Assembly (NCBI RefSeq): GCF_016097555.1
Contig: NC_054712.1
Coordinates: 47,399,370 to 47,463,369 of the forward strand
Direction: 5' to 3'
DNA: 64,000 bases
DNA from: Gigantopelta aegis
Lineage: Eukaryota; Mollusca; Gastropoda; Neomphalida; Peltospiridae
Shown in pieces: positions 1 to 11,296 of the stretch. The notes beneath the pieces were generated by a model that was not told where the DNA came from, did not search any database, and worked only from the letters and a program-made list of their open reading frames with translations. The position numbers and the translations under genes are program-made. Positions within the stretch are counted from its first letter, which is position 1. Each line of letters begins with the position of its first letter.

Positions 1-88
1 TTATATGCACTTTTCCACAGACAAGAGAGCACATACCACAGCCTTTGACCAGTTGTGCTGCACTGTTTGGAATGAGACACTATACAAG
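1..88 (-). repeat. SINE fragment cut by the window edge
   Basis: Reverse-strand copy of the main SINE core (CACAGACAAGAGAGCACATA, then the CAGCCTTTGACCAGTTG core and GGAATGAGA). The tail lies outside the window. Bases 89-548 hold AT-rich sequence with no gene or repeat that I recognise. Confidence 0.7.
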
Positions 89-548
89 ACTACGGTATAT
101 GTAACACAGACATTAAGTACTCTAAATCCAGGCCTCTGAAAAGTAAGAGAACATTTTTATTATTTTTAGAAAGATTATGTTAGGAGAACTGCTGTTTAAA
201 ATTTACCAAAGTTCCTGAAGTGCTATGTTGAATTTCAAAAGATTTCACACCCATACCTACCTAGTACGATCTGGGTTTTTTTTTATTATGTACCCTCAAA
301 TTAGTTTCTGTCAAAAAGCCTGCATGGTTGCCCATGTGGAGATACAAGATAATTGATCTTTATTAGTGGGATTAACTGTTAATAACTAAGTAACGAGTTT
401 AACCAATTTTAAGTGAAAAAAAAGGTCCTTTTTGCAAGCTAGATTAGGATCTGCCTTATAAACATAATACTAGTAATATATTCAGATGTAATACAATAAC
501 GATTAATTTGTCACATGCTAAATAATATTTGTTTTTTTAGATTAAAAA

Positions 549-873
549 AGTTTGTTTTATTTAATGACGCCACTAGAGCACATTGATTTTTTATCTTATC
601 ATCGGCTATTGGACGTCAAACATATGGTCATTCTGACACTGTTTTTAGAGGAAACCCGCTGTCGACACATAGGCCACTCTTTTACAACAGGCAGCAAGGG
701 ATCTTTTATTTGCACTTCCCACAGGTAGGATAGCACAAACCATGGCCTTTGTTGAACCAGTTATGGATCACTGGTCGGTGCAAGTGGTTTATACCTCCCC
801 ATTGAGCACTCACTCAGGATTTGGAGTCAGTATCTGGATTAAAAATCCAATGCCACGACTGGGATCAGAACCC
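549..873 (-). repeat. SINE, chimeric type (head with CAATGGGTAGGTG module)
   Basis: Read on the minus strand it has a tRNA-like head with a B-box-like GGTTCTGATCCC, a middle module ending in the CAATGGG block, the common CCAGT..ACTGG core, and the long tail ending in AGTGGCGTCATTAAATAAAAC. The same layout recurs at 62880-63240 on the plus strand. The open frame at 742-984 falls inside this SINE and is not a gene. Confidence 0.7.
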
Positions 874-1097
874 AAAAAGATTCTGTCAGTTTGGGTACTG
901 ACTTTTTTTAGTTTTATAACTTATACATGTACGCATAGTTATTGCCACTTTAACCCCTATTTTTCATTAAAAAACTTAAATTAAGCACTTAGTTAAAATT
1001 TTGATGGATAATGGATTAAGATGGAGAATGCACTCAAATATGTGGATTCATGAAAAAATAATTAGCTTGCCCCTTGGTTATTAATGATACAGATTAT

Positions 1098-1330
1098 GTG
1101 TTGTTACATTGTAGTTATCTAAACATGTTACATTGTAGTTATCTAAACATGTTACATTGGAGTTACCTAAACATGTTGTTACATTGTAGTTGTCTAAACA
1201 TGTTGTTACATTGGAGTTATCTAAATATGTTGTTACATTGTAGTTATCTAAACATGTTGTTACATTGTAGTTATCTAAACATGTTGTTACATTGGAGTTA
1301 TCTAAACATGTTGTTACATTGTAGTTATCC
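1098..1330. repeat. Tandem repeat, 24/27-bp unit, about 9 copies
   Basis: Units of the form TTGTTACATTGTAGTTATCT plus AAACATG. Units of 24 and 27 bp alternate, both multiples of three, so long repetitive open frames appear on both strands. They have no codon or domain signature of a real protein. Confidence 0.9.
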
Positions 1331-1429
1331 ATTTTATTATCATGGTTTCTATGGGTACTTTACAGGAGATCTTTGTTTGACAGTGCAGTCGACCATGTCT
1401 GTGTTACATATACCATAGTCTTGCTATAG

Positions 1430-1650
1430 TGTCTCGTTCCAACCAGTGCACCACAACTGGTCAAAGGCCATGGTATGTGCTCTCCTGTCAGTAGAAAAGT
1501 GCATATGAAAGATCCTTTACTGCTTTAGGAAAAATATAGCAGGTTTCCTCATATGACTATGAGTCAGAATTACAAATGTTTCACATCCAATAGCCGATGA
1601 TTAATTAATCAATGTGCTTTAGTGATGTCATCAAACAAAACAAACTTTAA
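1430..1650 (+). repeat. 5'-truncated SINE
   Basis: Begins at TCTCGTTCCAACCAGTGCAC, then the core, GATCCTTTACTGC, and the tail with ACATCCAATAGCCGATGATT and the terminal TCATCAAACAAAACAAACTT. The tRNA-like head is missing. Confidence 0.8.
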
Positions 1651-2070
1651 CTTTTTTTTTTTTTGCTGTAGTATGTTTCTCATTATTCTTCACCACAAAC
1701 TCAAGCATGGTTACTGTGTTCACTCTGCTAACACAAAATACATGTACGGATCGATCTGATAACAATAGAACAAGGTTGTGTTTCTCATAATTCTGTACAT
1801 GCAGGTACATGCATGTCATTTGATATTTAGTCCATTCATTCACTGTAGTATTTTGCTGCCAAGTTACAGGTATCTCAGTGTGTAGCCTATATCATTAATA
1901 TATTATCGGCAAACTACAGAATGTTCAATCTTTATATTCTACTTGTACGTTATTTATAATACAAAGTGAAAGTCATATCTGGGTTTTGTTTTCTGTTTTA
2001 AGATTGTTGGACAATAGGAATTACCTGAGTTTATATCATTCTGTTTCATAAATCTCTAACTGTATATACA

Positions 2071-2073
<3 letters not shown>

Positions 2074-2159
<86 letters not shown>
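2074..2159. repeat. (AT)n microsatellite
   Basis: About 85 bp of nearly pure AT dinucleotide. The Ile-Tyr frame across it is an artefact. The surrounding 1651-3250 holds no recognisable gene. Confidence 0.95.
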
Positions 2160-2161
<2 letters not shown>

Positions 2162-2224
2162 TGTGTTAATGTAAGATGTGGCAACTTTCCTAGATATGAA
2201 AAGTTGGACTATAATCATCGGTAT

Positions 2225-2450
2225 AAGAACAAGCTTCCAAAAGGTTGAGACCGGCTAAGACACTCTACGGTTAAGACAGATTTGGAATGGGTTCGTTACA
2301 ATTGTGAGTGATGTCTTATTCAAAGATACAAATATAAACTGACTACAGAACTGTTCACGAGTGACCATGTTAAACATTTGACAGTAGCTTTCAAATCGTT
2401 TTTGTCTGAAAGTATTGGAGAGTATGATTACATATACATGCAGACGTCGG
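2225..2450 (+). repeat. Diverged interspersed repeat (pair with 6905-7085)
   Basis: Shares an order of short blocks with 6905-7085: GTTAAGACAG, GGAATGGGTT, TACAATTG, ATAAACTGACTAC/ATCATACTGACAAC, ACTGAACT, CTGAAA, TTGGAGA/TTAGAGA. The match is imperfect, so this is an old copy of an unnamed element. Confidence 0.45.
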
Positions 2451-3251
2451 CCAATCCGTGACTTGGAAAGTGATGTTTATTTATAACAACACTTCCAGAA
2501 GAAGGAAAGGGAAATGTTTTTGCGTGTATTTACCCTGACACATTGTTTATTCACTGGACTCCAAACAAAACTAAACAAAACGGCAAAGGAATATTTAATA
2601 ACACCCCAGTTCTGATTCGGTGTAAATTAAGATACATTCTTGAAGAAAGGAAATCTTTTTAACATCCACTCTCCATCACATTGTTTTATTCTGTGGCAAT
2701 TAAGAAATGAAGGAATGTGTGTTGTGTGACAACCCAGCACAGTAGTGGAATAGTGAAAATTGGGACAGAAACAATCAATATTTCTTTAAACATACTGTAG
2801 CACATTGTCTAGTTAATGGAAATTAAGGAAATAACTGAATATGCGTTGACATTATAATAAACTATATGTGTTGTGTTTGTAAATTTATTGGGCAGTTTGT
2901 GTAATACACTTAAATTTTGCCATTCCATCACATATTATAATACTTTTTAGTAAATCTGATGTCGCTTGTTTTTGAGGTACTGGCATGTTTTTGTTGTTTT
3001 TTTCACATAAAATTAATTTTGTATAAACACCACAATAACAAAAAACAGTATTTGCCAAAGTTGATAAGTTAAATAGTTATTTGTAAGTAATATGTAAAAT
3101 AATGGCACAAAGTTGTAATAGCCAAAAATATTTTCTGTTGCCTGGTAACTAGTGTCTATGGCTGTAAATAAATACTCAATCATGTTATTGTTTAATTAAT
3201 ATTTGATGGTATTTAAATGTTAATGCAGGTACAGGGAATTCTTTGTTGAAG

Positions 3252-4640
3252 ATGTTGAAAATGTTATTACTTAGAAGAAAATATTTACGTAGGTTTGCAG
3301 CAATGTCAATTATTTGTATTATGTATTTGTTAGTTTTCCATTGGTTGATACAAAAGACAAGAAATTCCACTGGGCTAAATGAAAAAGACACAGATGTATT
3401 TTATCCTACAGTTATAGATTTAAAACATGATACTGTTAGATTTCAATCCCTGGTCTCATCTATAAAACACCATAATTCTGTTCAATCTAACTCTGTGGTT
3501 TCATCTTTGGAAAATTATTATTTTGTTAAATTTAATTCTGTGATTTCCTCATCAAGAGACCACAGTTTGGTGAGGGGCTGTAGAGAGCAGACTAATTTTG
3601 TTTTTATTAAATGTATGAAATGTGCTACAGAGACTCTCGGAACAGTGCTTCGTCGGTTTGGATACATACGCAAATTGTCATTTGTCACTCCCGTTGGTCG
3701 CAACTTTTATCTGGGTTGGCCGTATCAAATGACGAAATATGATTACCAACCGTCAGAAAGACCTTTCAACATTATCATGGAACATTCCATTTATAACAAG
3801 ACCACGATGGAAGCATTGATGCCAGCCAATACGTTTTACATCACCATTATCCGAGAACCATACAGTCATTTCAAGTCGGTGTTTAACTATTTCAGCCTGA
3901 AAAAAATTGCCAATGTAAGCAGCGAAGATCCAGTTACAGAATATTTGCATAATCTGGACAAATATGAACGTGTGTATAAAAGTCACGCTGTTTCTCGTAT
4001 AAGACCCTGCATTCCTGACAATTTCTCCATCACTAAAAACCTTTTGTCTCACTGCTTAGGAATGCCGTTAGGTTTTCCCCCGGGCTCCAAGAACATTACA
4101 ACTGACACTGATGCTGTGGATAGATACATTCAGCAAATTGACAATGATTTCTCCCTCGTCATGATCATGGAATACTTCCACGAATCTCTTGTTCTCCTCA
4201 AACGGATTATGTGCTGGTCGTTTAAAGACATCGTTTACTGGAAAGTCAACGTTGCAAATTATTTCAGGAAGCTGGACCCGCCCACGGAGGATAATGTTAA
4301 CATTTATCGGAAATGGAGTGTATTAGATTACAAGCTGTATGATCATTTTAACAAAACGTTCTGGCGGAAGGTTCAGCAGCAGGGTTCTGATTTTTTCCGG
4401 GAAGTTAAGTACTTCTCGGTGATTCAGCAGAAAGTACGGAACTTCTGTAGAACTCGCATCTCGAAGAACGTTACGTTCAGTAAAACTCTGTGGAATGAGC
4501 AGCTTGAATTCACATCCGATGACTGCAAGCCATTGAGACAGATGCTGATGTTCGCTATTAAAAGACAACGTCAGAAAGATGAAAATAATCCCCAACCTCC
4601 CACCAGGACACCAGGCGATCCAAACACTCCTTTGTGTTAA
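3252..4640 (+). CDS. Galactose 3-O-sulfotransferase family protein (Gal3ST-like)
   Basis: One uninterrupted frame of 462 codons from the first ATG (3252). Residues about 18-36 form a single hydrophobic segment after an Arg/Lys-rich start, as in type II Golgi membrane enzymes; the rest would lie in the Golgi lumen. The PAPS 5'-phosphosulfate loop region reads FVFIKCMKCATETL, and the 3'-phosphate region reads TIIREPYSHFKSVFNYF, the arrangement of the galactose-3-O-sulfotransferase family (GAL3ST1-4, cerebroside and mucin sulfation). Several N-glycosylation sequons (NKT, NVS, NFS, NIT, NKT, NVT) fit a lumenal enzyme. Family members usually have a Lys-Thr-His-Lys loop; here it is Lys-Cys-Met-Lys, so substrate handling or activity may differ. 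An AG at 3231-3232 upstream suggests a spliced 5' UTR. The acceptor sugar cannot be told from sequence. Confidence 0.9.
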   Translation: MLKMLLLRRKYLRRFAAMSIICIMYLLVFHWLIQKTRNSTGLNEKDTDVFYPTVIDLKHDTVRFQSLVSSIKHHNSVQSNSVVSSLENYYFVKFNSVISSSRDHSLVRGCREQTNFVFIKCMKCATETLGTVLRRFGYIRKLSFVTPVGRNFYLGWPYQMTKYDYQPSERPFNIIMEHSIYNKTTMEALMPANTFYITIIREPYSHFKSVFNYFSLKKIANVSSEDPVTEYLHNLDKYERVYKSHAVSRIRPCIPDNFSITKNLLSHCLGMPLGFPPGSKNITTDTDAVDRYIQQIDNDFSLVMIMEYFHESLVLLKRIMCWSFKDIVYWKVNVANYFRKLDPPTEDNVNIYRKWSVLDYKLYDHFNKTFWRKVQQQGSDFFREVKYFSVIQQKVRNFCRTRISKNVTFSKTLWNEQLEFTSDDCKPLRQMLMFAIKRQRQKDENNPQPPTRTPGDPNTPLC

Positions 4641-4679
4641 TAGAAAATGTGTAACAAAGTCTTTGTGTTGATAATTATA

Positions 4680-4992
4680 AGATATTAAACAAGCTTCCAT
4701 TTCGTATCATGTTTATGTCCCGAGTGAAATAATTTTCAGTTGTCATGAGCTTTAGCGAGTGACAATGAAAATTATTTCACGAGGGACATACACATGATAT
4801 GAAATGGTAGTGAGTTTAATATCCTATTTATTACCCTTAATCGATCTTAATTTATATCACTCATCTCGTTTCGTTGACGTTACTGTAATGACGTCATCGT
4901 GTGATGTCAAAAGCGTTACGTCCCACTTGGCATTCTAGTGGGATGTATCACTTTGATATGTACCAAGATATTTGTAACCATATGGGTAATAA
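4680..4992. mobile_element. Foldback MITE-like repeat (copy 1)
   Basis: Two modules. The first is a hairpin with arms of about 65 bp (GATATTAAAC...GTTTAATATC, with ATCATGT and GAAATAATTTTCA mirrored). The second is bounded by TTATTACCC and GGGTAATAA and contains a small TCCCACT..AGTGGGA hairpin. A near-identical copy lies at 26905-27220, showing it is interspersed. It is short and non-coding and begins about 40 bp after the sulfotransferase stop codon, so it may sit in that gene's 3' UTR. Confidence 0.75.
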
Positions 4993-5385
4993 AAGTCTGT
5001 AAGTTTAAAAACGTGTAATTAATACTATATCTAAATAGTAAATACATGTGGGTAGTTAAAAATAAACAAGTTAAATCTGTGTTGCATCTACATAAAAATA
5101 CAGGTTAGTGACGGACTTTGACATTGATAAAAATGTGTATTAGGTCTCTTTGTTCATAAAAAATTGTTTTAAAAATCTTGTTTTGATTTTAAAAAATAAA
5201 AAAAAGCAATAAAATCTCTGTTGATAGAAATGTGTAATAAAGTTGTGTTGATAGAATCAAAGATATGTCCTATTTTTACTACAAATTGGAAATTCATATC
5301 AGCTCTTCACAGGAATAATGCTTGTAACTAGTTAAATGTTTAACTTTTTTTTATTTAACATTGCATTCAACCATGTTACATGTTG

Positions 5386-5690
5386 AAAGTTTGTTTTGTT
5401 TAATGACACCACTAGAGCACATTGATTTATTAGTAATCAGCTATTAGATGTCAAACATTTAGTAATTCTGACATGTAGTTTTAGAGAGGAAACTTACATT
5501 TTTTCATTAGGTGCAAGGGATCTTTTATATGTACTTTTCCCACCCACAGACAGGATAGCACGTACCATGGCTTTTGATATACCAGTCGTGGTGGTGGTTG
5601 GGGGACGAGAAAAGCAATCAGATGTTGGGTCCATTGAGGTGATCCGATCCTATGCCGCAAACCCTCTACTGATAGACCTCTATTCCTGTC
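5386..5690 (-). repeat. SINE
   Basis: Minus-strand copy: tail (TTTAATGACACCACTAGAGC), core (ACCATGGCTTTTGATATACC), and a decayed head with the B-box remnant at about 5640-5650. 4993-5385 is AT-rich with no gene seen. Confidence 0.8.
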
Positions 5691-5732
5691 AAGTCTTCTA
5701 AATGTAAATGTACGTCTGTATAGCAGTCGTAC

Positions 5733-6102
5733 TAAGGCCAAAAAAAAAAGAGTTGGTCTCTGGTCAGACCAAAGTTCCAGAATTGATGCAGCTGTTTTTT
5801 GTGTGTTTTTTTAAATCTTGGATTGCACAGAAAATGAGGATATATTTAGGTTTTTTTTTACGTTTTCTCATCTGCCTTGGTACATCCTCAGTGGCCATGG
5901 TGCCCCCTCCTTTGCCGTAGTACCCTAAATAGTTTTCCCAAACACTAGCATGGGGGGTTCTGTACAACTCACAGGTTACTCCTAAAAAAATCGACATTAT
6001 ATATCACAGGAAATAATAATTTAAAAAACCCATGTTGATGCACGAGGTCAAAATCGATGCACGTGCTGACCAGAGACCAGAAATTTATTTGGTTTGGCCT
6101 AA
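5733..6102. mobile_element. MITE with GGTCTCTGGTCAG terminal inverted repeats
   Basis: Ends are TAAGGCCAAA...GGTCTCTGGTCAG on the left and the complement CTGACCAGAGACC...TTGGCCTA on the right, about 35 bp each with small differences. Length is 370 bp with no coding capacity. The short frames in both directions inside it are not supported as genes. Confidence 0.75.
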
Positions 6103-7639
6103 CATACCATACATCACAATCAGAATTTGATCCATAATTACATGTACCTGACTATTATAATAAAAACATCTCTTTTTTTTTATTCCTTTTTTTTTTTTAA
6201 GATTAAAGAAAATGTTTTTATCTTGTCCGTACGTGTCATGTAATGTAAGTCTTTAAACCTATACACTGGTGGCACCTAAGTCTGCGCACCTAAGCATTTG
6301 TGTTATATTTTAAAGTTAAAATATTTCTTTAAAAATATTTATTTCACTGCCACAGTACAATGGAACAATAAATGTGTTACAACTAAAGTTATTTTAATTC
6401 TAATGTTTTTAAACTCAAGTAATGAGCGCATTTTTAGTGGGATCCCCCTGCATTTACTGGCCTGCATGACGGCACATAAGTCTGCGCAGCAAACATCAAA
6501 ACAACCACTTCTGTCGCTAATGTTTACATAAAACAACAACAAACAATGGATCCGACTTTTTATAAGTTCTAAATAACAAACACTTCCTGTTATAGTCTGT
6601 TTCAGAAACATTTAGATTGTGCAAATGAGATAAATATAAATGGTGTTCCATGCTCCTTAGTTTGGACAACACAAAATGACAATATTAAAAAAAGCCAATG
6701 TAAAAATAATGTACCCAGGACAAGGCAGATCTGGGGCAGTGCAGACGGTACAGCCATGGGCTGTACCACTTTTCATAGAGGTATGGCATGGCCATACCAC
6801 TTTTTTTTGTGCCTTATATTTGTTGTATCTGTCAAAATGTCCATCACAGGTGAATTTGAAACTTCGAGCCGTACCACTATTTTTTACACTGCAGATGTTC
6901 TAGGTGTGATAAGATGTGCTTAATACAAGACATGTGACACAGTTAAGACAGCAAGGAATGGGTTGATTACAATTGAGATAAACATTTTGTGTTCATATTC
7001 AATGACAAACAAACATAAATCATACTGACAACTGAACTCCTCGACTGCTATCTGAAAACATTAGAGAATAAGACTACAGTTCTACCTGAAACAAACAATG
7101 AGCCCAGTGTGCACATTGTTTTGTTTCAGTTAAGAATTGGTAAAGAAAGGACTGTCTGTTTAATGATGCATCGACATGTTGTTGTTGTTTTTTGTTTTTT
7201 TTTCAGTGGACATTAAGAAACAAAGGAATGGTTATTTAATGACGTTTCAGCACATACATGTAGTTTATGCAATGGAAATTAAGATCAATATTAATAGAAC
7301 ACCCTGGAAGTTTTTTCTTTTTTATTGGATTCAGTCTAAAGTTCTGAAAAATTACCTTTATTATATTTGAGTATGGTAAAGAGTTCTAAGCCTTTAAATG
7401 TTAGGTACCCAGTAATCTTTTATTTGTTAAATAGGTGTAACATGCCTGAATTATATATACCGGTATTAATTTTTGCATTGTACCTATAATTTTGTATTCT
7501 TTAGTTTAAATATCATTGTGTATTGTTATAGTACTTACAATATTTATTTGGTATTTAATATTTTGCAACTTACCAGTAGGTGTATTTTTCATATTCCCCA
7601 TAGGCCGTTAAAAAAGGTCCAAGTGTAAGCATGTTATGT
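6103..7639. other. Gene-free spacer
   Basis: No coding region recognised. A 20-bp motif (GGCACCTAAGTCTGCGCACC at about 6271) recurs as GGCACATAAGTCTGCGCAGC at about 6472. 6905-7085 is the second copy of the repeat at 2225-2450. Poly-T runs and AT-rich DNA fill the rest. Confidence 0.5.
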
Positions 7640-7915
7640 TTTGGATAATTAGTCACTGGCTGGAGACATATATTTGATGTCAGACATTTGGTAATTCTGA
7701 CATCCATTCTTCACAGACCGAGAGGAAACCAGTGCTACATTTTTCCATTAGTGCCAAGGGATCTTTTTATATTACACTCTTTCCCACAGGCAGGACAGTA
7801 CATACCATTTCCTTTGATATACCAGTCATGTGGCACTGGTTGAGATGGGGGAAAACCCCAAAGGATTCTCTGACCATGCACCTCAGTGGAGCACTCTACC
7901 AACATTCATGTCATA
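7640..7915 (-). repeat. Degenerate SINE
   Basis: GATGTCAGACATTTGGTAAT, ACATTTTTCCATTAGTGCCA, GGGATCTTTTTATATTACAC and CTTTGATATACCAGTC in order on the minus strand, with a poor head. The 125-aa open frame at 7732-8109 runs through it and is not a gene. Confidence 0.75.
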
Positions 7916-8082
7916 CAGGGCATAATATTTCACGAGAACCGTTCTTTTGTTCGCAGGTCGGTTACGCAACTTTAAGATCACAAGAATCGCCAATCGGTTA
8001 CGTGGTGAACAATTACATTCTAACATTAAAAGTACCATATATCAGTAATAAAAGTGTAAATCAGTTTATATTTTTGAACCAC

Positions 8083-8158
8083 CAATGTAGCACAGAACCA
8101 CCAATGTAGCACAGAACCACCAATGTAGCACAGAACCACCAATGTAGCATAGAACCAT
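8083..8158. repeat. 19-bp tandem repeat, four copies
   Basis: Unit ACCACCAATGTAGCACAGA repeated about four times, the last with one change. Confidence 0.9.
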
Positions 8159-8473
8159 AGTTAAAGTGTTTTAGGACTAGGTAGGCCTAACTCATCTGTT
8201 ACGAGAACTATATTCACATAACCGAACAATCGTTTACCAAAGTAAAACTCACATGAACTGACTTCCAGTTACTTAAGATTTTGAAATATTGTCCCCTGTC
8301 CATACTTCCTATTCAAAACAGATATTAAGTGAGATTTTTCTGTTAGTTTAATTTAATATTTGATTTTTTCATTTTATTTCAGACTGAAACAGTTTCTAAC
8401 TACGTGTAAAGAGTACTGATTTTTTGGTTTTCTGCAAAGATCCCTGCTGTACATGTAGGCAACAGCCAGTAAG

Positions 8474-11272
8474 ATGACGAGAGGGGAGTTCACTCCGTCG
8501 GACCTGGATTCAGTTTTGAATGTGATCGGCTTGTCGCCACCAGATCCACTCGATACATTTGGAGGTGATTACTGTACTTCACGATGAATGAATGGAAGAA
8601 TTGATTTCATTGATTCTCATTTTATCACAGTGGTTAGGTCAGGTCAGGTCATAGGGCTTTATAACGTTTTATGTGCACATTCAGAGCAAGCTGTTGTAAC
8701 GCACGCCTGTCCTGGGCACAGTGGTTACATTTTCATCCCTTTAAATCAACACAGTATGGTTAGAGTCCCGCAGCAGAGATACATTGTGTACTGGCCATGT
8801 GTACAGGGTTTCCTTTTCAGGGTGCATACCACCAAATCATATCCCATAAACGTGCTTAGTAACATATGTGGCTACAACTTCTACATGCAGCATATCAATT
8901 GACATATACATCATCATGGCATGGATATAAATACTACCACCCCTCACCCTTAAAGTAAATTAGAAAAAATAGGTTCAAACATATTCCTGACTACCCGAGT
9001 TACGGACAAAAATTGTCATGCTGTGTTTAGTAGGACCTTGCACATGTTTCAAGTACAATGGTAGATCGTACATTGGCACTGGTTCAACTTAAATTACAGG
9101 AATTCACTAGTTCAACTTAAATTACAGGAATTCACTAGTTCAACTTAAATTACAGGAATTCACTAGTTCAACTTAAATTACAGGAATTCACTAGTTCAAC
9201 TTAAATTACAGGAATTCACTAGTTCAACTTAAATTACAGGAATTCACTAGTTCAACTTAAATTACAGGAATTCACTAGTTCAACTTAAATTACAGGAATT
9301 CACTAGTTCAACTTAAATTACAGGAATTCACTAGCCAGATGAACCAACAAACACTCTTAACATTTCCCACCAGTGGCAGGAGACTGGTTGCCTCAACTGT
9401 GATATGAAAAGTTGGGTGCATCTCAACCTTTGACCCACTCGGATATTTGGTGTATGGCTACCTTCAGGGTTATGGTTAGGGTTTAGGTTAATAACTCTAG
9501 CCTGGCTGAGTTGATTTACAACACAGTGAGGTAATCACCAAATTGAATTAAAAATGGTACGTGAATCAATGTATACCAAGCCGTCAGGGTGGATGTAGAC
9601 AGTGCCTTAATTTATTTATTTATTTATTTTGTTGAATAATATATTTATGTTCTATTTTAAATGTATACATGCAAAATATTTTTTATTTGCCACTTTATAC
9701 ATATACATGTCAGTCAGTTGTCCGTTGTATGTTAAACAGCTAATAACCACTGATTTACCAGTGTGTTGAGGTATTAACCTTCCTTTCTTTTGTTCTTTGT
9801 TTGCCTAGAGATGTGGTACCAGGTGTTTCTGTGGGCGTTGTTCTCGTCCATGCTGTTCCATATCATCGCAGCACTCATCGCCTTCTGTCGACTCCGCAAA
9901 CACACCATCGGACGCTGGATGCCCGTCGCTATATTGGTCATGGGTGTGTTGTCTCCCTTGACAGGGGGAGTGGTCACAAGTAAGTAGAACTGTGTTAGCG
10001 AAGTTCAGGCCTCCAGATTTCACAGAAACTATCATTTCTGGAAGTGCGTTTACAAAATCATGTAACCAAAAATCTGTTACCCATTATCATATAACATGGA
10101 TCATTACCATGGTTACATAATAATAGTTCCTGATTATGGCTTCCCATGATCATAGGGCACGCAATCAAAAAACTGTTTTCCATAAAATTTAAAATCCTGA
10201 GGTTGTAAAGATTGCTTTGTAGAAACTAGAATGTGTTTTACATCATAATTTTCTACACTCACTGCTCTAGTGGTGTCATTAAAGAAAACAAACTTTTTTT
10301 TTCTTCACTCACTGTATGTCACAAGTTTCTCCATTTTCAGGGTGTATACTACCAAATCAAATCCCATAGATGACAATAGTAACATATTTGGCTAAAACTC
10401 CTACCTGCAGCATATCAGTCGACATAAACACCACAGATATAAATACTACCAGAGGGCACGAAGGGTAAAATTATGTACCCTAAAATATTGGAAAATAATT
10501 AATACATTTTTATATTTTTTAGAAAGATTATAGTAAGAGAACTGATTTTTAAAATGTGTAAAGGCACATAAAATACAATAAAGTACTTATGATGTTTTGT
10601 TTTTATTACATACCGTCAAATTATTTTCTGACAGAAATCCTGATAGAGGGTCTTCTCCATGCAGACAAAAAAAGTACTTCATTTGTATTTTACATACATG
10701 TAAGAATAGAACAAGTGTATATTAAGTTTGTAGTTTTTGTACTACTAAAAAGCAGAAATGGATATTTTATATACACTGTCCCTTAGAGTCAAGACAGAGT
10801 CAAAAAATCCCTGAGTCCCTCAAGGGTGATTAATACTTGGGTACATCCTTCTACATTCTTCCCCGAATATACTGAAGTAGCTGGGTTAAGGATTTTAATA
10901 GAATGTTATGCTTAGCTACTACAATGAAACCCTTCAAACACAGACCCTCTATAAACTGGATTTCCCCCAAAACCAGATGTTTTTCTTGGTCCCTTTTTAA
11001 ATATTGGGACAGAACAGAACCCCTCTGAACCAGATACCCCTTAAGACATTACTTTTTACTTGATTCTATGGGTGTCCAGTTTAAATGGTTTTACTGTATT
11101 AATATTATAGTACAGTCACTCAAGTTTATTTTGTTTTACAGGTGCAGTTATTGCGGGTGTGTTCCGAGCATCAGATTTCGTCATGATGCCGTTTTACGCT
11201 CTGGTGTGGGGACTGGGACAAACCATTGTCGTAATGTTTATCTCATTTACAAGAATACTGGCCACCTTGTGA
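8474..11272 (+). CDS. TMEM170: TMEM170 family membrane protein, three exons
   Basis: Exons 8474-8564, 9809-9979 and 11142-11272 (stop TGA), both introns phase 1 with GT/AG ends. They join to about 130 codons. The start ATG begins a short polar N-terminus (MTRGEFTPSDLDSVLNVIGL). Exon 2 gives EMWYQVFLWALFSSMLFH and a second hydrophobic stretch MPVAILVMGVLSPLTGG. Exon 3 gives ALVWGLGQTIVVMFISFTRI and the terminal RILATL. This three-helix layout and the Trp-Tyr-..-Phe-Leu-Trp-Ala-Leu and Gly-Gln-Thr..Arg-Ile-Leu-Ala-Thr-Leu signatures match vertebrate TMEM170A/B, small ER/nuclear-envelope proteins linked to ER sheet shape and, for TMEM170B, Wnt control. Which paralogue it corresponds to is not resolvable. 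Intron 1 carries a 28-bp array, and intron 2 a MITE. Confidence 0.93.
8818..8945 (+). repeat. Interspersed repeat in TMEM170 intron 1 (pair with 10339-10460)
   Basis: Blocks CAGGGTGCATACCACCAAAT, AATCCCATA, AGTAACATAT, TGGCTA, CTACATGCAGCATATCA and GATATAAATACTACCA recur in the same order at 10339-10460 in intron 2. This is an unnamed element whose two copies flank exon 2. Confidence 0.7.
9083..9334. repeat. 28-bp tandem repeat, nine copies, essentially identical
   Basis: Unit GTTCAACTTAAATTACAGGA followed by ATTCACTA, repeated nine times with almost no differences, within TMEM170 intron 1. The near-identity indicates recent expansion or active homogenisation. Confidence 0.95.
10255..10298 (+). 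repeat. SINE tail remnant
   Basis: CACTGCTCTAGTGGTGTCAT plus TAAAGAAAACAAACTT: only the 3' end of the main SINE. Confidence 0.65.
10339..10460 (+). repeat. Second copy of the 8818 repeat
   Basis: Same ordered blocks as 8818-8945, diverged, in TMEM170 intron 2. Confidence 0.7.
10920..11098. mobile_element. MITE with TACAATGAAACC / GGTTTTACTGTA ends
   Basis: 179 bp in TMEM170 intron 2. The termini are imperfect inverted repeats starting with TA, with internal AAACTGGATT and AAAACCAGAT blocks. Fragments of the same family occur at 29040-29105 and 52165-52233, which confirms it is interspersed. Confidence 0.65.
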
Positions 11273-11296
11273 CACAACAGTTCCTGTAATGCACTC

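Noticed and set aside
1074-1418. 114-aa repetitive open frame (and 83-aa frame on the other strand)
   Set aside because: Created by a 24/27-bp tandem repeat whose units are multiples of three; no start context, domain or splice partner.
9774-10035. Overlapping minus-strand frames across TMEM170 exon 2
   Set aside because: Shadows of a conserved exon on the opposite strand.
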